A stretch of DNA of 64,000 nucleotides from Planococcus sp. MSAK28401 (GTDB lineage: Bacteria > Bacillota > Bacilli > Bacillales_A > Planococcaceae), in NCBI RefSeq assembly GCF_018283455.1, contig NZ_JAAMTH010000001.1:2833501-2897500 (forward strand), read 5' to 3'. How positions within the stretch are numbered: position 1 is the stretch's first letter; the number at the start of each line of letters is the position of its first letter. The position numbers were made by a program, and so were the translations under genes. Shown one piece after another: positions 8,080 to 17,123 of this stretch. A model generated the notes under the pieces. The model did not search any database, had not been told where the DNA came from, and saw only the letters and a list, made by a program, of their open reading frames with translations.

Positions 8080-9909
8080 CTATAATTTGGCATCTGCCAG
8101 CATGGTGGCATACAAGCCGCCTTTTTCCATCAATTCGTCCTGGCTGCCCGCTTCCACCAATTTGCCGAGCTCCATGACGTAGACGAAATCCGCCTTCCTT
8201 ACTGTATTCAAGCGGTGGGCGATGACAAAACTCGTGCGCCCTTCCATGAGGCGTTCGAGCGCTTCCTGGATTTTCAGCTCTGTCACGGTGTCGATCGAAC
8301 TTGTCGCTTCATCCAGCAGCAAAATGACTGGATCGGCGATGAGCGCCCGTGCGATCGACAAAAGTTGCTTCTGGCCTTGGCTGATCATCGAACCGTCGCC
8401 AGATAATACCGTATCATAGCCTTCCGGCAGCTTGGAGATGAATTCGTGCGCATTGGCTTGTTTCGCTGCTTCCATCACTTCCTCATCGCTCGCATCGAGT
8501 TTGCCGTAGCGGATATTGTCGCTGACAGAAGCTTCGAACAGAAACGGGTCCTGCAAAACGAAAGCGATTTGCTTGCGCAAAGTTTCACGCGGCATCGCCC
8601 CGATCGGCGTGCCGTCGATGCGGATCTCGCCTTCATCGACATCGTAAAACCTCGCCAATAGCTGCATGACAGTGGTTTTGCCGGCACCTGTTGCGCCGAC
8701 GAATGCTGCCGTCTGTCCGGTCTCCACCGTAAAGCTTAAATCACGGATGGTCCATTCTTCTTCGGCGCCTTCATATTTGAAAGACACATTATCGAATTCA
8801 ACTTTGCCTTCGAGACGTTTATCGGCGTTGTTTTTCGTATCGTCCGCTTCTTCTGCTTCGTCCATGATGGCAAATACGCGTTCAGCCCCGGCGATTGCCG
8901 AGAGCACCGTATTGAATTGGTTCGCTAAATCATTCAACGGCCGCGTAAACTGGCGTGAATACTCGGTAAAGATAACGATGACACCGATTGTGACCGAGCC
9001 GTTCAACGCGAGCAATCCACCGACACCCGCAACGAGCGCAAAACTGCCGTTGTTCAGGAAGTTCATCACTTTTGGGATGAACCCGGCATATGTCCAAGCC
9101 CAGAAACCGGTGCGGCGGAGGCGTTCACTTTTGACGAGGAACTCATCCATAACGCGGTCTTCCTGGGAAAAGGCTTTGACAATCTTTTGCCCCGAAATGG
9201 TTTCTTCGATCATGCCGTTCAGATCCCCGACTGCTTTTTGCTGCTCTTTATACAAACGGCCTGTGCGCTTGGTAATCCAGCGGACCGACCAGTACATGAC
9301 TGGGATGATAATAAATGTCAGCAAAGTCAGGATCGGGCTGAGAAACACCATCACCACTGCCGTCCCGACCAGCGTCAAAATACTCGAGAACACTTGAATG
9401 AACGAAGTATTAAGCGTCGATGAAACATTTTCGATATCGTTGGTCACGCGGCTCATCAATTCGCCGTGCTGGCGCTTATCAAAAAACGACACCGGCAAGC
9501 GCTGCAGATGGCCAAACAGCCCCACGCGCATTTGATAGATGACTTGCTGGGCGATGCCCACCATCCAATAGTTCTGCAAATACAGAGAAACCGAATGAAG
9601 CACATACACCATGATGAGCCAGCCGATGACCAATCCCATGCCTTCGAATGCACCCGGCACGATATAGGTATCGATGATATGACCGATCAAAAACGGCCCA
9701 AGCAAAGCCATCGCGGAACTAATGAAGACAAGCGCCAAGACGACAATTAACAGCGTGCGCTGTTCGTCCACCAGCTTCCAGATCCGCAGCAAGGTGGATT
9801 TCCAGTTTTTCGCCCGCTCATTCTTTTTATCCGGTGATTTCTTCAAATCTTCTTTCGTCAATACCGGCTCATAGCCAAAAGGCCGGCGGATCGCATTAAA
9901 CATATTCAT
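8080..9909 (-). CDS. ABC exporter subunit 2 (permease-ATPase fusion, catalytic Walker B)
   Basis: About 609 residues: an extended cytoplasmic N-terminus (RRPFGYEPVLTKEDLKKSPDKK), six predicted membrane helices, then an ATPase domain. The ATPase has Walker A GATGAGKTT, Q-loop FVLQDPFLFEASVSDNIRYG, Walker B ILLLDEATSSIDT with the catalytic Glu, and H-loop IAHRL. The signature is non-canonical (ISQGQKQ instead of LSGGQ). The start overlaps the upstream subunit gene by 14 bases; GGAGGAGG precedes ATG-AAT-ATG at 9909/9903. With its partner it forms a heterodimeric exporter like YfiB/YfiC or BmrC/BmrD of Bacillus, where drug export is common. The real substrate is unknown. Confidence 0.92.
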   Translation of the reverse strand: MNMFNAIRRPFGYEPVLTKEDLKKSPDKKNERAKNWKSTLLRIWKLVDEQRTLLIVVLALVFISSAMALLGPFLIGHIIDTYIVPGAFEGMGLVIGWLIMVYVLHSVSLYLQNYWMVGIAQQVIYQMRVGLFGHLQRLPVSFFDKRQHGELMSRVTNDIENVSSTLNTSFIQVFSSILTLVGTAVVMVFLSPILTLLTFIIIPVMYWSVRWITKRTGRLYKEQQKAVGDLNGMIEETISGQKIVKAFSQEDRVMDEFLVKSERLRRTGFWAWTYAGFIPKVMNFLNNGSFALVAGVGGLLALNGSVTIGVIVIFTEYSRQFTRPLNDLANQFNTVLSAIAGAERVFAIMDEAEEADDTKNNADKRLEGKVEFDNVSFKYEGAEEEWTIRDLSFTVETGQTAAFVGATGAGKTTVMQLLARFYDVDEGEIRIDGTPIGAMPRETLRKQIAFVLQDPFLFEASVSDNIRYGKLDASDEEVMEAAKQANAHEFISKLPEGYDTVLSGDGSMISQGQKQLLSIARALIADPVILLLDEATSSIDTVTELKIQEALERLMEGRTSFVIAHRLNTVRKADFVYVMELGKLVEAGSQDELMEKGGLYATMLADAKL

Positions 9910-11620
9910 CCACCTCCTCCGCTTGTTGGGACTGTGCGATTTCACGATACAACGGAGACATATCCAATAGTTCCTCGTGCGTGCCATAAGCTGATGCAAC
10001 GCCGTCCTCCAACAGCAGGATGCGGTCTGCACGCATCGCCGTCCGCACTTTCTGCGTGACCAGCAGCGTCGTCGCTTGTTCTTTGTCGAGCTCAGCCCAC
10101 AGCGCGGATTCGGTCTTCACATCAAGCGCGCTGGTACTGTCATCGAGAATCAAAATCGATGGTTTGCGGACCAATGCCCGTGCGATCGACAAGCGCTGCT
10201 TCTGGCCGCCGGATAAATTGACGCCTTTTTGGCCGACGCGCGTTTCATAGCCTTTCGGGAAGCGCTGGACCGTTTCGTCAATTTGGGCTTTTTCTGCGGC
10301 CTCTGTAAGTTCTAGAAGCTCCGCCTGCTCTTTGCCCCAAGCCAAGTTATTGGAAATGCTGCCGGTAAAAAGCATCGATTGCTGTGGCACGAGCCCGATC
10401 GTCTTGCGCAATTCCTGAAGGTTCCACTCACGAACGTCACGGCCGTGGACGGATACGCTTCCTTCTGTCGCTTCATAGAATCTCGGAATCAGCTGCAATA
10501 GCGAGGTCTTCCCGGATCCCGTGGCGCCCATAATGGCTAGCTTTTCACGCGGTGCCAGTTCAAAGCTGATGTTTTCAAGCACTCTTCTTGAAGTGCCTGG
10601 ATACGCAAAGGAAACGTCGTCAAAACGGACGGCCCCTTCTCTAAGCGGCACAGTCGTCCCATTTACTGCCTCACCGCCATCATCCGCTAAAAGAATTTCT
10701 TCGATACGGTCAGAAGATGCTTTGCCACGCGCAAAGGCCATTATAATGAACGAGAACATTGAAAATGCACCGGTCATGCGCATTGCGTAATTGATGATGG
10801 CGACCAATTCACCGATTTGTGCGTCTCCACTTTGGATCTCAAAAGCCCCGAACCAGACAACCGCGAGTAGAGACACGTTCATGCCAAAAAGCAGAATTGG
10901 CAAAATAATTTCCATGATGCGGAATGCTTTGACCGTATCGGTCTTGAGCGCACCCGCCACTTCCGAGAAGCGGTTAGCTTCGTACTTGCCGCGCAAATAT
11001 GCTTTGATCAGCCGGACCGCTTGCAGGTTTTCCTGCACCATCCGGTTGACTTTATCAAGCCGCCGCTGCACAAAGCTGAAATAGACCACGCCTTTTCTTA
11101 CCATGACGTATAAAAACACCAGTAAAACCGGAAAGACAATGATCAAATAAAACGCCAGTTGCGCATTGACGACAAACGCCATGACCATGCTGCCAATGAC
11201 TATCAGCGGCGCGCGCAGCATGATGCGCAAGCCCATATACAGCACTTGCTGAATCATCTGGATATCGCTTGTCAGCCGCGTGATGAGGCCTGATGCCGGA
11301 AACTTATTGAACATCGCAAGCGAGAACGACTGGACACGCTCATAGACTTGCCGCCTGACGTCAAACGAAAAGCTATGGGATACATGGGAAGCGAAATACG
11401 AATTGACAACGCCTGACATAAAGCCAATCAATGACAAGCCCATAAGCACAAGCCCCAGGCGAATGATCGTGTCCTGGTCTCCAGCCACGATCCCGTCATC
11501 GATGATGCTGGCAATGACCAATGGCTGCAGGAGCTCGACAACCAACTCCAAGAGCATCAGGAACAGCGCAACACCTATTAGGAAGGAATAGGGTTTGGTA
11601 TAAGAGAAAACAGTTTTCAT
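9896..11620 (-). CDS. ABC exporter subunit 1 (permease-ATPase fusion, degenerate site)
   Basis: A 574-residue half-transporter with six predicted membrane helices (residues about 10-310) and an ATPase domain. Walker A is GATGSGKTS (near 364) and the signature is a canonical LSGGQKQR. Walker B reads ILILDDSTSALD, with Asp where the catalytic Glu should be, and the H-loop His is replaced by Gln (VTQKV). This is the non-catalytic subunit of an asymmetric heterodimer. The complementary odd signature is in the partner. AGGAGGCACC precedes the ATG. First gene of a two-gene operon. Confidence 0.93.
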   Translation of the reverse strand: MKTVFSYTKPYSFLIGVALFLMLLELVVELLQPLVIASIIDDGIVAGDQDTIIRLGLVLMGLSLIGFMSGVVNSYFASHVSHSFSFDVRRQVYERVQSFSLAMFNKFPASGLITRLTSDIQMIQQVLYMGLRIMLRAPLIVIGSMVMAFVVNAQLAFYLIIVFPVLLVFLYVMVRKGVVYFSFVQRRLDKVNRMVQENLQAVRLIKAYLRGKYEANRFSEVAGALKTDTVKAFRIMEIILPILLFGMNVSLLAVVWFGAFEIQSGDAQIGELVAIINYAMRMTGAFSMFSFIIMAFARGKASSDRIEEILLADDGGEAVNGTTVPLREGAVRFDDVSFAYPGTSRRVLENISFELAPREKLAIMGATGSGKTSLLQLIPRFYEATEGSVSVHGRDVREWNLQELRKTIGLVPQQSMLFTGSISNNLAWGKEQAELLELTEAAEKAQIDETVQRFPKGYETRVGQKGVNLSGGQKQRLSIARALVRKPSILILDDSTSALDVKTESALWAELDKEQATTLLVTQKVRTAMRADRILLLEDGVASAYGTHEELLDMSPLYREIAQSQQAEEVDEYV

Positions 11621-11701
11621 AATGGTGCCTCCTGAACATTTCGAAACTCGAACTTTATTTAAAACTAGTATGCCATAATTTTCAGTTATCAGGTAGAGAT
11701 A

Positions 11702-11730
11702 TCCCTTTTTTTGTCATGCAAAAAAAGGGA
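11702..11730. repeat. Perfect 12-bp inverted repeat in the ABC exporter upstream region
   Basis: Arms TCCCTTTTTTTG and CAAAAAAAGGGA are separated by TCATG. The position, about 85 bases before the ABC operon start and just after the EamA gene terminator, fits either an operator or an extra terminator-like hairpin. The stem is mostly A:T. Confidence 0.5.
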
Positions 11731-11750
11731 ATGCTTTTTGCGTTTGAACA

Positions 11751-11783
11751 CAAAAAAGGCATGCAGCATTTTGCTGCACGCCT
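11751..11783 (-). terminator. Terminator of the EamA transporter gene
   Basis: On the - strand the stem AGGCGTGCAGC / GCTGCATGCCT has one mismatch, an AAAAT loop and a TTTTTTGTG tail. It directly follows the stop codon at 11788. Confidence 0.85.
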
Positions 11784-11787
11784 GTGC

Positions 11788-12699
11788 TCAAGAGCGATCT
11801 TCGCTGATTTTTTCATTGCCCGCAAAAGATAGCCAAGTGACGAAGACCAACATGAGAAAAGCTCCCGCGATTTGCAACGGAGATAGAAAATGGCCGAACC
11901 AGACGAGCGAGATGACCATTGCCGTCAATGGCTCCATCGCAGATAAAATACTCGTCTCCACAGGCGAGATGAATCGCATACTGCTGAGGAACAGTACAAA
12001 CGCCATTGTGCCGACCACAATAATCGCCATGATCACCAAAATGAGCCTCGAATCTGCCAACAGCGCCCATTCGTCCGACAAGAAAATCGGATTGATGAGC
12101 CCGAGAAAAATCCCACCGAACAACATAGACCAGCCGACCACGAGCAATACTCCCCACTCTTGCATCAGCCTAGCAGGATAAAGCGTATAGAACGTAAACG
12201 CCAAACCGACCAGCACTCCCCAGAACAGCGCTTCCCCGCTGATGACCAACGAATCCAAACGCCCGTCCGTCAATAATAAAAACAAGCCGGCGAGCGTGCC
12301 GAGCATGCCGAGCACCTGATAGACCGGCGGCCATTTGCGCAGGCGCATGGAAACAAAGACGATAACATAGACGGGAGCAAGAAATTGCATCAATGTGGCA
12401 AAGACAGCATTGCTCGTATCGATTGCTGCAACGAAACTGTATTGGACGCCGAGCATGCCAGCTACTGAAAAGATCAATAAGGGGCGGGTCCATATCTTTT
12501 GCCGGAAAATCGATGTCACTTGTACCTTTTTCATTTTTAAAAACAACAACAATACAATGCCGGCGACAATAAGTCGGATGGTCAGAAGAAATGGCACAGA
12601 GATCGGGTATACATCGAGTGTCCATTCCATAAGCGGCCCAGTAGCTCCCCAAAGCATCGCTCCTATCAATATCATGGATACTCCCTTTAAGCGTTGCAT
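11788..12699 (-). CDS. EamA/DMT-family transporter
   Basis: A 303-residue protein with ten predicted membrane helices in two EamA repeats (residues about 8-140 and 155-290). The N-terminal motif MILIGAMLWGATGP and the second-repeat motif FISPVETSILSAMEPLTAMV are family hallmarks. Members export or import small metabolites such as amino acids; the substrate is not predictable here. I chose the ATG at 12699 because AAGGAGTGGAGG lies just before it; the longer reading frame would start inside that site. It is a single-gene unit. A second EamA gene is at 42926-43789. Confidence 0.9.
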   Translation of the reverse strand: MQRLKGVSMILIGAMLWGATGPLMEWTLDVYPISVPFLLTIRLIVAGIVLLLFLKMKKVQVTSIFRQKIWTRPLLIFSVAGMLGVQYSFVAAIDTSNAVFATLMQFLAPVYVIVFVSMRLRKWPPVYQVLGMLGTLAGLFLLLTDGRLDSLVISGEALFWGVLVGLAFTFYTLYPARLMQEWGVLLVVGWSMLFGGIFLGLINPIFLSDEWALLADSRLILVIMAIIVVGTMAFVLFLSSMRFISPVETSILSAMEPLTAMVISLVWFGHFLSPLQIAGAFLMLVFVTWLSFAGNEKISEDRS

Positions 12700-12904
12700 T
12701 CGCCTCCACTCCTTACACATGAAAAACCAACCCGTGACGAATTGGCTAATTCGGCTTTTTTTATCTGTTCAAACCTTTAAAATCGGGACAAATTAATCGA
12801 TTCCCTCAATTTTCAATCGAATCATGCCTATTCTCTCATGAGGTGCTAAAAAAGGACAGTAGCTTTTCTGTGCTAAAATTCCTGTGTTATATTTTTGTAA
12901 AGTG

Positions 12905-12933
12905 GTGACGAAAGACCTTTTCTTCTTTATAAT
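12905..12933 (+). promoter_or_regulatory. Sigma-A-type promoter of the GGDEF/EAL gene
   Basis: The -10 is TATAAT (12928-12933) and the -35 is GTGACG (12905-12910), with a 17-base spacer. AAGGAG and the ATG at 12966 follow. Confidence 0.6.
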
Positions 12934-12965
12934 GAAAGTACAAAACAGTTAAGGAGCGTCAGTTC

Positions 12966-14972
12966 ATGAGTGAAAAGCAGGATTTTTTGGCACAAACCGT
13001 AGCATATAACCATATTCCCTTCCCTATCATCATTTTTGATCAAGAAGGACTCATCACTTGGTTCAACGGGCACGCCGAACGCATCTTTCAACTAAATACA
13101 GAGACTGCTAAAGGCCAACCCTTTTCCTATATGAATCCAGAGCAAGCCGCTTTCCATAAACAGCCGTGGGAAATGCTGTTGGAAAGTTCGAACCCTGTTC
13201 GATTCGAAAATATGGAAATCGGCCTTGGCAGCGGCGGACAAAGCTATTCTACAGTCGTCACGAAAGCGTTCACATCGCATGGCGAGCGTTTTCTTCTGAC
13301 GATCTATGAGATCGATGATAGTTTAAGCGCTGATTCGGCGGCAAGAGAATTGAGCCATCTCCGCCATGGGCTGGATGATTCATTCATGATGACTTACTTC
13401 GATCAAGAGTTTCTCATCACCTATGCGAATCCCAATTTCCTGAAACTCAGCAAATGGACCCCGAAACGCGTACTCGGCAAGCCCGTGTGGCAAATGTTCC
13501 ATGACAGCGAAGAAGACATTGAATTTGTCGATTCGATTCTGGAAAGTTTGAAGAGAGGACAAGTATGGAACGGCGAAGCAAAAAAAGCGACAAAAGACGG
13601 TGAAACTTATTGGGTCGACTTAACGGCGATCCCAATGCAGTTGTCAGAGGCAGACGCGTATTATATCTTTCTTGAAAAGGACATCACGGAAACGAAACAC
13701 GCCCAAAAGCATCTCGAGGAAATCGCATTTATCGACCCGATAACAGGACTTGAAAATCGCCATCGCCTTGAACAAGCTGTCGCAGAACATATAAAGGAAG
13801 GACGCCATTTCTCTTTCCTATTCCTTGATATCGACCGTTTCTATACTTTGCGCGACGTATCGGATACCGATACTGAAAATGAATTGCTTATCGAATTCAC
13901 TAAGCGCTTGCGCATGTATTTCTCGGATTCATTGATCACGCGCGCCGGGCTTCATGAATTCGCGTTGATCACGCCGTTGCCGAACTGGTTTATCGAGGGT
14001 TTCCTGCCTTATTTGCAGCAGCACCCAATCTACATCGGCAGTACGGCAGTTCCCCTGACCGTCAGCGGGGCCATCACGAAATATCCGGAAGATCAGCAAA
14101 GCTTCGTCCATTTGATCAAAGCTTCCTATGCGACGATCAAGAAAGTCAAAGACCGCGGCGGCAGCGCCATTTCCACTTTGACGGCAGACGACCACGAACG
14201 CCTGAACCGGAAAGCACTCATCGAAAAACGCCTTGTCCATGCGCTGGACCGAAAAAACCTGCAATTGCTGTACCAGCCGCAAGTGAATCTCTCGACTGGC
14301 ACTGTTGAAAGCGTAGAAGCGCTCGTCCGTTGGAATGATGCTGAAGTCGGCATTGTGACGCCTGATGAACTCATTCCAATCGCAGAAGAGAATGGCATGA
14401 TCCATGAAATCGGCAGCTTTGTCTTGGAGACCGCCTGTGCGCAGTTGAAGGAGTGGAAAGCGAAAGGCATCAATTTGCGCATCAGCATCAACTCCTCCAT
14501 CCGTGAATTCCGCGATAAGGATATGGCGAGCATGCTGATTGAGCAAATCAAGGCAAATAATTGCGATCCTCAAGCTCTGACAATCGAAATCACGGAAAAA
14601 TTTGCGCTTGAAGCGGAAGCCGAACGCCCGATCATGCAGCAAATGAACCGCCTGAACCAGCAAGGCGTAAAATTTGCACTCGATGATTTTGGAACAGGCT
14701 ATGCATCTTTCCGCTACATGCTGTTATTGCCGATTTCCTCGTTGAAGATCGACCAGACCATCATCCAATCGATCACGAAGCAGGAAAAAATGCAGAAAAT
14801 GATTAACGGCATGATCCAGTTCGGCAAATCGCTTGATTTCCAAGTGATTGCTGAAGGGGTCGAAACGAACGAGCAGCTTGAACTGCTCCGCATAATGGAT
14901 TGCAATAGTATCCAAGGTTATATCATCAGTCACCCGATGAACGCTCAGGAACTCGAGAAATGGCTAAAATAA
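12966..14972 (+). CDS. PAS-PAS-GGDEF(degenerate)-EAL cyclic-di-GMP phosphodiesterase
   Basis: A 668-residue cytoplasmic signalling protein. There are two PAS sensor domains (about 10-115 and 125-240; the second ends with the PAC-like YYIFLEKDITETK). A GGDEF domain follows (about 245-400), with IDPITGLENRHRL but AGLHEF instead of GGDEF. The EAL domain (about 415-665) has EALVRW, NSSIREF, EITEKF, DDFGTGYAS, KID, AEGVET and QGY. The diguanylate cyclase site is therefore lost while the EAL residues for metal and c-di-GMP hydrolysis appear intact. I infer a phosphodiesterase tuned by PAS sensing, with the GGDEF part perhaps an allosteric GTP site. No membrane helix is seen. AAGGAG precedes the ATG. 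Confidence 0.92.
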   Translation: MSEKQDFLAQTVAYNHIPFPIIIFDQEGLITWFNGHAERIFQLNTETAKGQPFSYMNPEQAAFHKQPWEMLLESSNPVRFENMEIGLGSGGQSYSTVVTKAFTSHGERFLLTIYEIDDSLSADSAARELSHLRHGLDDSFMMTYFDQEFLITYANPNFLKLSKWTPKRVLGKPVWQMFHDSEEDIEFVDSILESLKRGQVWNGEAKKATKDGETYWVDLTAIPMQLSEADAYYIFLEKDITETKHAQKHLEEIAFIDPITGLENRHRLEQAVAEHIKEGRHFSFLFLDIDRFYTLRDVSDTDTENELLIEFTKRLRMYFSDSLITRAGLHEFALITPLPNWFIEGFLPYLQQHPIYIGSTAVPLTVSGAITKYPEDQQSFVHLIKASYATIKKVKDRGGSAISTLTADDHERLNRKALIEKRLVHALDRKNLQLLYQPQVNLSTGTVESVEALVRWNDAEVGIVTPDELIPIAEENGMIHEIGSFVLETACAQLKEWKAKGINLRISINSSIREFRDKDMASMLIEQIKANNCDPQALTIEITEKFALEAEAERPIMQQMNRLNQQGVKFALDDFGTGYASFRYMLLLPISSLKIDQTIIQSITKQEKMQKMINGMIQFGKSLDFQVIAEGVETNEQLELLRIMDCNSIQGYIISHPMNAQELEKWLK

Positions 14973-14981
14973 TCTTTCTTC

Positions 14982-15018
14982 CCCAGTCTGCGGAAATTCC
15001 GCGGTCTGGGTTTTTTTG
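14982..15018 (+). terminator. Terminator of the GGDEF/EAL gene
   Basis: A GC-rich hairpin (CCCAG...GCGGAA / TTCCGC...CTGGG) followed by seven T. It starts nine bases after the stop codon. Confidence 0.85.
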
Positions 15019-15059
15019 TTCTGTTAGGATTGAAAACTTAGTATAGGAATTTTAAATTG

Positions 15060-15702
15060 TTGGAGTTCGCATCATATGGATATTCGCTGCCTCGCTTTGG
15101 GTTGGCCTTTAGCCGCAAGTCAGGAAGAACGCCTGTCTTGCGGCGTCGGCTCACCCTGTGCGCTCGGCAGCTTATACATTTCACTGATTGTAGGGCGTTT
15201 ACGGGAATGTGCTTTTTTACGAGTTGCCGGCTAGCGGGGGAATCGCTTCCCGGGGCTGGTCTTAGCGTGGATATTTAGACATTTGGAGTTGGCATCGCAT
15301 GGTTACTCGCTGCCTCGCTTTGGGTTGGCCTTTAGCCGCAAGTCAGGAAGAACGCCTGTCTTGCGGCGTCGGCTCACCCTGTGCGCTCGGCAGCTTATAC
15401 ATTTCACTGATTGTAGGGCGTTTACGGGAATGTGCTTTTTTACGAGTTGCCGGCTAGCGGGGGAATCGCTTCCCGGGGCTGGTCTTAGTGTGGATATTTA
15501 GACATTTGAAGTTAGCATCGCATGGCTACTCGCTGCCTTGCTTTGGGTTGGCCTTTGGCCGCAAGACAGGAAAAACACCTGTCTTGCGGCGTCGGCTCAC
15601 CCTGTGCGCTCGGCAGCTTATACATTTCACTGATTGTAGGGTGTTTAAAGGAATGTGCTTTTTTACAAGTTGCCGGCTAGCGGGGGAATCGCTTCCCGGG
15701 GC
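15060..15702. repeat. Three tandem copies of a 223-bp structured intergenic repeat
   Basis: Copies start at 15060, 15283 and 15506; the third ends near 15702, lacking the last 25 or so bases. Copies 1 and 2 are nearly identical; copy 3 has more changes. Each contains a 13-bp inverted repeat (GCCGCAAGACAGG, 7-base loop, CCTGTCTTGCGGC): one mismatch in copies 1-2, perfect in copy 3. The open frames in the copies are not convincing as genes. The block fills the gap between the GGDEF/EAL gene and the ThrE-type genes. It looks like a dispersed intergenic element of this lineage that has been tandemly amplified. Confidence 0.9.
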
Positions 15703-15751
15703 TAGTGAAAGATTGAGGCGTTGTTGTCAGATCCTGCATACATTGTTCCCA

Positions 15752-15783
15752 CAAAAAAAAGGCCACCCGTAAAGCTGGCAGCC
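15752..15783 (-). terminator. Terminator of the ThrE-type exporter genes
   Basis: On the - strand GGCTGCC and GGGTGGCC pair (with two G:T pairs) and are followed by eight T. It is just after the stop at 15798. Confidence 0.7.
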
Positions 15784-15797
15784 TGTTGTTTCATTAA

Positions 15798-16265
15798 TCA
15801 TTCCTGGGTGAAGCCCATTTTTTTCTGAGTGCGTCGTGCTTGATACTTGAAATACAATTGCATGAGCACTTCCGCAAACACCAGGCCCATTGCGATGGCG
15901 CCTGAAATCATCAATGCTTGAACAGCGAAATCGACCGCTTCCATGTAATCATTTTCCACGATATTGCGCATCGCATTGTAAGCACGGCTTCCGGGAACGA
16001 GCGGGATGATGCCGGCGACACTGAAAATGATCATCGGCATTTTGAAGATTTTCGCCAAGATGTGCGCAACAATCGCGACAATAAAGGCGCCGGCGAAAGT
16101 TGCTTGAATCGGGTCATCAAACATGAGGAAATAGCTCCGGTAGAAAAGCCAGCCGCTCATCCCGACAAGTCCGCAACTGATCAGCGTCTTTCTTGGAATA
16201 TTGAAAATGATGCCGAATGCGCCGGCTGCCAAAAAACTTAGAAACGCCTCCAAAGGCCAGTTCAT
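15798..16265 (-). CDS. ThrE-type threonine/serine exporter, small subunit
   Basis: A 155-residue membrane protein of the split ThrE family (the former DUF3815 half, like YjjB). It has about five predicted helices and the motif IIPLVPGSRAYNAMR, which mirrors the P-LVPG motif of the larger partner. Exporters of this kind move threonine, serine or dicarboxylates outward; in two-gene systems both halves are needed. The gene is 12 bases after its partner and is the last of the unit. Confidence 0.88.
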   Translation of the reverse strand: MNWPLEAFLSFLAAGAFGIIFNIPRKTLISCGLVGMSGWLFYRSYFLMFDDPIQATFAGAFIVAIVAHILAKIFKMPMIIFSVAGIIPLVPGSRAYNAMRNIVENDYMEAVDFAVQALMISGAIAMGLVFAEVLMQLYFKYQARRTQKKMGFTQE

Positions 16266-16277
16266 TCGATCTCCTCC

Positions 16278-17033
16278 TTAAAATGACAATACGATGGCGA
16301 TGCCGGCCCCGATGGCGAATGCCGTCAGAAAAGCTTCCGCACCCATCGATAGGCCCGATACAAAATGGCCTGCCATCATATCGCGTACGGCGTTGGTGAT
16401 CAGCAAGCCGGGCACGAGCGGCATGACCGAACCGATGATGATCGTATCGGGATCGTTCCCGAATCCGCTATATACAACGAGCACCGCTAAAGTACCGATG
16501 GCGACCGCTCCGATGAATTCTGCGAAAAACTTGACCCTTGTTTTCACGAGCACCATTTCCACAATATAAAATCCTATTCCCCCGATGAGAAAAGCGAACG
16601 GAATGTCCGCCCAGCCACCGCCCATCAAAATCAGGAAGCAGGCACTGGCAACTGCAGCTGCGAGCACTTGCAGCCACAAAGGGAACAAGTAATGGTTTTT
16701 TTCGATTTCCGTCATTTCTTCATACGCCTGCTGTAATGTCAGCTGTCCTGCAACAAGGCGTCTCGATACAGCATTGACACGCGCCACCCGTTCTAAGTCG
16801 GTGCGGCGTCCGTGAATGCGCACGAAACGCGTCGGCAAATCATTGCTCGGGGAAAACATGATGCCCGCTGGAGTCACAAAGCAATGGGAATCCATCATAT
16901 TTTGCGAAACCGCCATCCGGATCATCGTATCTTCCACCCGGTATGTCTCCGCGCCGCTTTCCATCATGACTTTTCCGGCCAACAGAAAACAATCCAACGC
17001 AAGTTCTCTTCTGACTTCCGATATTTCGGCCAT
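16278..17033 (-). CDS. ThrE-type threonine/serine exporter, large subunit
   Basis: A 251-residue protein of the ThrE/DUF1212 family (like YjjP). The soluble N-terminal region (about 1-110, with LLAGKVMMESGAETYRVEDTM and a conserved FVTPAGIMFS) resembles the putative hydrolase-like extension of ThrE. Four to five helices follow, with SVMPLVPGLLITNAVRDMM. The ATG at 17033 follows GGGGGGAG; the longer frame would run through the neighbouring terminator. It pairs with the smaller subunit directly downstream. Confidence 0.88.
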   Translation of the reverse strand: MAEISEVRRELALDCFLLAGKVMMESGAETYRVEDTMIRMAVSQNMMDSHCFVTPAGIMFSPSNDLPTRFVRIHGRRTDLERVARVNAVSRRLVAGQLTLQQAYEEMTEIEKNHYLFPLWLQVLAAAVASACFLILMGGGWADIPFAFLIGGIGFYIVEMVLVKTRVKFFAEFIGAVAIGTLAVLVVYSGFGNDPDTIIIGSVMPLVPGLLITNAVRDMMAGHFVSGLSMGAEAFLTAFAIGAGIAIVLSF

Positions 17034-17082
17034 CTGGTCTCCCCCCTTTTCTTCTGTACCATCATACCGCAGGCAAGGCAAA

Positions 17083-17112
17083 ATTAAAACGCTCCGGTTA
17101 CCGGAGCGTTTC
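17083..17112 (-). terminator. Terminator of the alcohol dehydrogenase gene
   Basis: ACGCTCCGGT and ACCGGAGCGT form a near-perfect stem and a TTTTAATTTT tail follows on the - strand. It lies 11 bases after the stop at 17124 and also sits just upstream of the ThrE-type operon. Confidence 0.8.
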
Positions 17113-17123
17113 ATCGGCATATT

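Noticed and set aside
12740..12770. Terminator-like CGAATT-GGCT-AATTCG hairpin before the EamA gene
   Set aside because: No + strand gene reads into it and on the - strand there is no T-run; probably chance.
15060..15702. CRISPR-like array
   Set aside because: Units are 223 bp, adjacent without spacers, and there are no cas genes.
15057..15772. Three open frames of 72-94 codons in the tandem repeats
   Set aside because: The 223-bp period is not a multiple of three, the frames follow the repeat unit itself, lack ribosome sites and contain the hairpins. They are by-products of a GC-rich structured repeat.
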